A DNA stretch of 47,743 bases from an uncultured Pseudomonadota bacterium. Its GTDB lineage: Bacteria > Pseudomonadota > Gammaproteobacteria > Burkholderiales > Methylophilaceae. Made by a program: the position numbers and the translations under genes. The DNA is taken from the NCBI GenBank assembly GCA_903846555.1, contig CAINBI010000092.1:1-47743 (forward strand). The letters are read 5' to 3'. Below the pieces are notes generated by a model. That model had not been told where the DNA came from and made no database searches. It worked only from the letters and a program-made list of their open reading frames with translations. The number at the start of each line of letters is the position of its first letter. The first letter of the stretch is position 1. Positions 43,809-47,743 of this stretch are shown in pieces.

Positions 43809-45488
43809 TTAGCGGCCTCTACCACCGCTACGATGTTGGCTGCCAGTGCTAGGATTTGTGCGCCCAGCACCGCCATTGTTTGCACCACCACGATTGAAAT
43901 TGCCATTCGGGCTTTTCGGTGAAAATAACGCTGGCTGCGGCATCGCTTGATGGCGCGCCGCTTCTGACATATTTTTCGTGTTGGCATGTTGTGAATCACC
44001 ACGCGAAGCGTTGCCTTGAGCGTCTCTAGGCTGGCTATTTGCAGGTCTAGAAGTGCGCGTGTTGTCTCGCGCTGGTCTGCCTTCTGCGTTTGGTGTAGAT
44101 TGGTTTCTAGCTTGAGTTTGACCACGCGGTTGAGTGCTATTTCGTCCTGCATTTTGACCAGTACCAGCGCCTTGTGCGCTACGAGGTTGCGCACCACGAG
44201 CGGGTCTACCGTGTGGTTGACGTGGTTGGCGCGGCGCTTCAGGCTCGGGGTTTGCATTTGGCGTAAAGCCTTCTACATGCACTTTTGGAATCTCGCGTTT
44301 AATTAGCTTTTCAATATCTTTTAGTAGTTTTAGCTCTTCGCGATCGACTAAAGAAACTGCCGCGCCGCTACTGCCTGCGCGACCAGTACGGCCGATACGA
44401 TGCACGTAATCTTCTGGTACGTTGGGCAATTCAAAATTGACCACTTGCGGCAATTGATCAATATCTAAACCACGGGCAGCAATATCTGTTGCCACCAGCA
44501 CGCGCATAGAGCCATCTTTAAACTGCGCCAACGCTTTAGTACGCGCGCCTTGACTCTTGTTACCATGAATCGCAGCGGCTTGAATATCATCTTTAATCAG
44601 TTTTTCAGCTAAACGGTTCGCACCATGTTTAGTGCGCGTAAAAATCAATACTTGATTCCAATCGTGGTGCTTAATCAGGTAGCTCATTAATTCACGTTTA
44701 TGCGTTTGCGCAACCATGTGTACCGTTTGTTCCACCAGCTCAGAAGCCGTGTTACGGCGCGCTACTTCAACAAAGCCAGGATTGTGTAGCAAACCATCTG
44801 CCAAGCCTTTGATTTCATCAGAGAATGTGGCAGAAAATAATAGGTTTTGACGTTGCTTAGGCAACATGGCCAGAATTTTTTTGATGTCGCGGATAAAGCC
44901 CATATCTAACATACGGTCAGCTTCATCCAGCACTAAAATCTCAACGCCAGATAGATCGACGTTTCTTTGATTAGCATGGTCCAGCAAGCGGCCAGGGGTG
45001 GCGACTAGAATATCCAGCGGTTTTTTCAAACGTGCGATTTGTGGATTAGCATTCACACCACCAAAAATCACGGTAGAAGTCAGTGGTAAATATTTACCAT
45101 AGGTTTTTACAGATTCTTCAATCTGCGCCGCAAGCTCACGCGTAGGGGTCAGCATTAAACAGCGTGGGCGGCCTTTAGCCACTTCAGCCAAAGGTTTCTG
45201 GCTAAGTAAATGTAAAATCGGCAGTGTAAAGCCAGCGGTTTTACCTGTGCCAGTTTGCGCGCCAGCCAATAAATCGCCACCACTTAAAACCAGTGGAATG
45301 GCCTTGGCCTGAATCGGGGTTGGTGAGGTATAACCCGCATCGTTAATCGCGCGTAATATCGGTTCAGCTAATCCTAACTCGTTAAAAGCAATGCTGCTAA
45401 CAGTGCTGATGCTAGCTGTGCCGATGTTCGGTGTGTTTGTTTCAACAGACAAGGTTTGTTCTGTCGATAGGTTTGTTTCAATGGTCAA
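43809..45488 (-). CDS. rhlE: DEAD-box ATP-dependent RNA helicase (RhlE-like)
   Basis: This 559-residue protein has all motifs in order: Q-motif ([26 protein letters not shown]), I AQTGTGKT, Ia PTRELA, GG, TPGRLLD, II DEAD ([13 protein letters not shown]), [23 protein letters not shown] and [12 protein letters not shown]. The last ~170 residues are low-complexity and rich in Arg, Gln, Asn, Pro and Gly, an RNA-binding tail. Start TTG at 45488 is chosen: GGAG lies 7 nt before it and no ATG precedes the core. The helicase core matches RhlE closely; the role is RNA remodelling, ribosome assembly or mRNA decay. Confidence 0.93.
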   Translation of the reverse strand: MTIETNLSTEQTLSVETNTPNIGTASISTVSSIAFNELGLAEPILRAINDAGYTSPTPIQAKAIPLVLSGGDLLAGAQTGTGKTAGFTLPILHLLSQKPLAEVAKGRPRCLMLTPTRELAAQIEESVKTYGKYLPLTSTVIFGGVNANPQIARLKKPLDILVATPGRLLDHANQRNVDLSGVEILVLDEADRMLDMGFIRDIKKILAMLPKQRQNLLFSATFSDEIKGLADGLLHNPGFVEVARRNTASELVEQTVHMVAQTHKRELMSYLIKHHDWNQVLIFTRTKHGANRLAEKLIKDDIQAAAIHGNKSQGARTKALAQFKDGSMRVLVATDIAARGLDIDQLPQVVNFELPNVPEDYVHRIGRTGRAGSSGAAVSLVDREELKLLKDIEKLIKREIPKVHVEGFTPNANPEPEAPRQPRQPHGRPARGAQPRSAQGAGTGQNAGRNSTQPRGQTQARNQSTPNAEGRPARDNTRTSRPANSQPRDAQGNASRGDSQHANTKNMSEAARHQAMPQPALFSPKSPNGNFNRGGANNGGAGRTNPSTGSQHRSGGRGR

Positions 45489-45743
45489 AGTAAAGCTCCA
45501 GCTTGGAAATGTAAGCCTACCTATTACTTATGAAGCAACACCAATCGAGGAAGGCAAATGTAATAATCATTTAAGTGATTTGAAAATCAAGATGATTAAG
45601 GGTAAAGACCGCTACGCTGATTGGTTGGCATAGGGACATGATATTTGTGCATGGCATTATACGTAAAATTATGATTAAAGCTAGTTTTGTATTTTTAGCG
45701 CGTTGAGATTTATGCAAAGATTGCATTTACAACCTTAAAACAT

Positions 45744-45788
45744 ATGCCCTGCGAGCCAATAGGGACGGGCGTTGCAGGGCAGGTGTTT
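45744..45788. repeat. GCCCGTCCCTATTG hairpin repeat, core inverted
   Basis: TGCCCTGC and GCAGGGCA pair as outer arms around GAGCCAATAGGGACGGGCGTT. The core is on the opposite strand compared with the copies at 13.0 and 31.7 kb, while the right flank CAGGGCAGGTGTTTT matches the 13.0-kb copy on the same strand. Confidence 0.75.
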
Positions 45789-45805
45789 TAAGGCCTAAAA
45801 TGATC

Positions 45806-45905
45806 GTCATGCCCGCGCAGGCGGGTATCCAGTCAGGCTCCAAATTGGTATGACTTAATTTATTGCATTGTACGTTGCCTAGATACCCGCCTGCGCGGGT
45901 ATGAC
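45806..45905. repeat. Paired inverted palindromes, copy 4, next to the RAYT gene
   Basis: Left arm GTCATGCCC-GCGCAGGC-GGGTATCCAG (45806-45832) faces an inverted copy (45879-45905) across 46 bp. The third base of each half is changed in both arms (ATGCCC/GGGTAT for ATTCCC/GGGAAT). It is 71 bp from the end of the RAYT coding region. Confidence 0.85.
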
Positions 45906-45976
45906 GGGTTTTTTAACTCGCGTAGGGCGCACTCGCTAGCAAGTGCCGCATGTTTCTTTGTTAGGTTTGTGCCTAT

Positions 45977-46498
45977 TTAGTCTGCATAGCTTAATGCCTC
46001 CTCAACGCTGCCAGCCCAGTCAAGTGGGTAAATACCTGTTTTTACCAAATGATGAAAGGTTGAATACTCCCAATCTTTCACTTGTGACACTAAACCATGC
46101 TTGACTGGATTGATGTGCACGTAATCCATGTGTGTTGCAAAGTCTTGTTCATTTTTAATTAAATGCTCCCAATATCTGTGTTGCCATAGTCCCCGCTCAC
46201 GTCGCTTTTCTCTTACAGCCGAACGATACTCTGTCTTTGGTATGGCTTTAGAAAACAGCATTTTTATCAACATCCAACGCATATTAAAATCTGCATCACC
46301 TTCTGGAAGCTCAATCACACAATGGTCTGGTAATACCACCCAAGCATGTATGGTAAAAGGATGCGTCTTTCTAACTTTAGCAATGGCATGGCGTAGCATG
46401 TCAATATGCGTCATTAACTGACGATTGTTTTGACGTTGCAGCAAATTAACCGTAAAAAATAAGTACCTCCCTAAACGCCATGCATGCCTGTAATCCAT
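45977..46498 (-). CDS. REP-associated tyrosine transposase (RAYT), HUH motif damaged
   Basis: This 173-residue Y1/IS200-like transposase has [20 protein letters not shown], the conserved [12 protein letters not shown] stretch, [37 protein letters not shown] and [20 protein letters not shown] with the candidate catalytic Tyr. RAYTs act on REP-type hairpins as single-stranded DNA. The usual PDHLHC (HUH) is here PDHC, as if two codons (Leu-His) were lost; the second metal-binding His is therefore missing. The codons CAT-TGT fit a 6-bp slippage deletion between CAT triplets. The rest of the frame is open. It is probably inactive or a trans-acting DNA-binding relic. Confidence 0.85.
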   Translation of the reverse strand: MDYRHAWRLGRYLFFTVNLLQRQNNRQLMTHIDMLRHAIAKVRKTHPFTIHAWVVLPDHCVIELPEGDADFNMRWMLIKMLFSKAIPKTEYRSAVREKRRERGLWQHRYWEHLIKNEQDFATHMDYVHINPVKHGLVSQVKDWEYSTFHHLVKTGIYPLDWAGSVEEALSYAD

Positions 46499-46578
46499 TG
46501 TTTATTATCGATGCTTTTGTAGAGCGCATTAACATGCGGCGCACTGGAAGTGAGTACACCCTACGCGGGATGCTGTGA

Positions 46579-47253
46579 TTACTGCGTGTGAATATGTTGC
46601 ATAGCTAATTCAACTACTTTTTTTGCTAAGTTTTCAAATTCCTGCTCAGCCTCGTCGTTATCTCTAAAACTTTCACTACTAATCGTCACCATCGTTCCCT
46701 TTAATAGCTCGCCTGTTTGACTATTAGTCACTTTACTTTCTATCAAAAGTACTGCTGTTTTATTATCTTTGTTAGCCGCTTTTGAAGCAAGCTTTAATAC
46801 CGCAGAAATCGGCAAAAGGTTTCTTACCTTAAAGCCTTCGGTTGCTAATTCTGCTCCAGAGATGGAAACATTCACTTTTAAAGTCTCAGCGCTGGCGGTT
46901 TGCGTAAGTGCTAAAAACTGGATTACATTTTGTTTGATGTTTTCTTCAAGCGTTAATCTTGTTTTTTCAATAATGTCGGTTGTGATTTTATCGTCAACCG
47001 AGGACTGGTTGATCACCACGCTGTCAATAATGACGGATTTGTAATTGCTTGGATCAAACTTCGTGCTGGTGTAGCGAAATACTTTAGTGCCCTTTGACCC
47101 ATTGACTGGTTTTAATAAGCTGTAATCACTGAAAAACCCTGACTCTGGTTTGTCTGTCTGCATTAAAGCGGTATCTGCATGGGCATTCAAATTCATTAAT
47201 GAGCATATAACAACTGAAGCAATAAGCGCGGTCTTTTTAATTGGCAATTGCAT
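46579..47253 (-). CDS. DUF3313 family exported protein
   Basis: This 224-residue protein has a signal peptide (MQLPIKKTALIASVVICSLM; cleavage near AHA-26). The mature part starts with SGFFSDYSLLKPVNGSKGTK, the DUF3313 signature, followed by YKSVIIDSVVI and a C-terminal alpha/beta domain. Unlike many relatives it has no lipobox Cys at the cleavage site, so it is probably periplasmic. Function unknown. It diverges from the EF-hand gene across 73 bp. Confidence 0.8.
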   Translation of the reverse strand: MQLPIKKTALIASVVICSLMNLNAHADTALMQTDKPESGFFSDYSLLKPVNGSKGTKVFRYTSTKFDPSNYKSVIIDSVVINQSSVDDKITTDIIEKTRLTLEENIKQNVIQFLALTQTASAETLKVNVSISGAELATEGFKVRNLLPISAVLKLASKAANKDNKTAVLLIESKVTNSQTGELLKGTMVTISSESFRDNDEAEQEFENLAKKVVELAMQHIHTQ

Positions 47254-47326
47254 GAATTTATCCCTTTATAATTTATACGGATGATACAATTAAATCACGA
47301 AACTATTAATCTAAGGAAGTACGGAA

Positions 47327-47572
47327 ATGTTAACTAAATTACTCATCTTACTGGCTTGTATTCTAACGATAAGCGTGGCGCATGCTGATGATAGTGCAAA
47401 ATCTAAACAAATTGAAGAAAAATTTAAATCAGCGGATAAAAATGGGGATGGTCAATTAACTTTAGAGGAAGCTAAGGCAGGTATGCCTAAGGTTGCTAGA
47501 GGATTTGATAAGATAGATGTGGATAAAAAAGGTTACGTGACAGTAGATCAAATTAAAGCGATGGCTAACTAA
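47327..47572 (+). CDS. Small exported EF-hand calcium-binding protein
   Basis: This 81-residue protein has a signal peptide (MLTKLLILLACILTISVAHA) and a mature part of about 60 residues with two EF-hands: DKNGDGQLTLEE is a canonical loop, while DVDKKGYVTVDQ lacks the final Glu at position 12 and may bind calcium poorly. AAGGAAG lies upstream of the ATG. Such small periplasmic proteins are poorly studied. The divergent DUF3313 gene may share control. Confidence 0.85.
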   Translation: MLTKLLILLACILTISVAHADDSAKSKQIEEKFKSADKNGDGQLTLEEAKAGMPKVARGFDKIDVDKKGYVTVDQIKAMAN

Positions 47573-47603
47573 GCATTTATTTGGAATCAATGGGGTCATA
47601 CCC

Positions 47604-47743
47604 TCATGGCACTCGGTTAAGCAATCTTTGAGCAACAATCATGTCGCGTGCGACTTGGCGCGGCACGGTTAACAACGGTAGGTTTTTGGGTCGCCGTTTC
47701 TTTGCGCGAGGCTCGATTCTATCTGGGCGATTTGGCAATCGCA
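47604..47743 (-). CDS. IS4-like transposase, C-terminal fragment (cut by window edge)
   Basis: The last 45 codons are visible, containing RLPNRPDRIEPRAKKRRPKN and LPLLTVPRQVARDMIVAQRL. The Arg/Lys-rich RIEPRAKKRRP...LL..PR tail resembles the C-terminus of IS4-family DDE transposases. The catalytic part lies beyond the window. The DNA between the EF-hand stop and this stop (31 bp) may hold one IS end. Confidence 0.7.
   Translation of the reverse strand, partial: RLPNRPDRIEPRAKKRRPKNLPLLTVPRQVARDMIVAQRLLNRVP

Noticed and set aside
43802-44257. 151-codon minus-strand frame at the end of the helicase gene
   Set aside because: It lies in another frame of the same strand over the low-complexity helicase tail, and the helicase frame is continuous there.
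45481-45633. 50-codon plus-strand ORF beginning [20 protein letters not shown]
   Set aside because: It overlaps the helicase start and upstream region, I recognise no homologue and codon use is not distinctive. It has a weak AGG before the ATG, so it is not fully excluded.

Overview
The window looks like chromosome of a moderately AT-rich betaproteobacterium, most likely a Methylophilaceae-type methylotroph (Methylotenera-like). This is inferred from gene order (dnaX-ybaB-recR, uvrC-pgsA-tRNA-Gly-tRNA-Cys), an HrcA-type CIRCE box in front of rpoH, and zwf and pgl lying close together. No methanol-oxidation gene is present, so the family assignment is inference.

Layout. 1-3.9 kb: recombination/replication genes recR (cut by the window edge), ybaB and dnaX, then the 4.5S/SRP RNA gene ffs and rpoH, all on the minus strand. 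4.3-9.45 kb: a minus-strand metal/thiol stress island. It holds a 44-aa Cys-rich membrane peptide, an ECF sigma factor, a zinc-finger anti-sigma factor, a periplasmic thioredoxin, a CcdA-like thiol transporter and a four-gene bufferin-type RiPP operon (bufA precursor, bufB DUF692, bufC DUF2063, bufD DoxX). Three near-identical ECF promoters (TGTAAGGAAT, 12-nt spacer, CGnnnAA) precede the three transcription units, so the island reads as one self-regulated regulon. 9.45-12.9 kb: an alpha/beta hydrolase and an MgtA-type P-ATPase diverge from a possible FNR box. 13-17.3 kb: RIO kinase, uvrC, pgsA, two tRNAs and folA. 17.3-26.6 kb: a basic amino-acid decarboxylase, a membrane protein, dcd, zwf, a dienelactone hydrolase, pgl, a DUF1003 protein and apbC. 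26.9-31.3 kb: a defence module with a fused nuclease-methyltransferase, a specificity subunit and a Fic protein in one overlapping operon. A 54-aa ORF converging on fic carries the Fic-inhibitory motif SMAIEG. 31.8-36.7 kb: a peptide ABC-transporter lipoprotein, an L,D-transpeptidase, two permeases and nagZ, with no ATPase gene; the mix suggests muropeptide uptake or recycling. 36.8-45.5 kb: a BI-1 family protein, tadA, psiE, an MBL-fold enzyme, mutS, slyD and a DEAD-box helicase. 45.6-47.7 kb: repeats, a RAYT-type transposase with a damaged HUH motif, a DUF3313 protein, an EF-hand protein and the end of an IS4-like transposase.

Dispersed repeats are a second theme. There are paired palindromes of the form GTCATnCC...GGnATCCAG facing an inverted copy (four pairs, one possible solo), a 176-bp MITE-like element with 16-bp terminal inverted repeats, and a GCCCGTCCCTATTG hairpin family. 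All lie between genes, and one pair sits about 70 bp from the RAYT gene.
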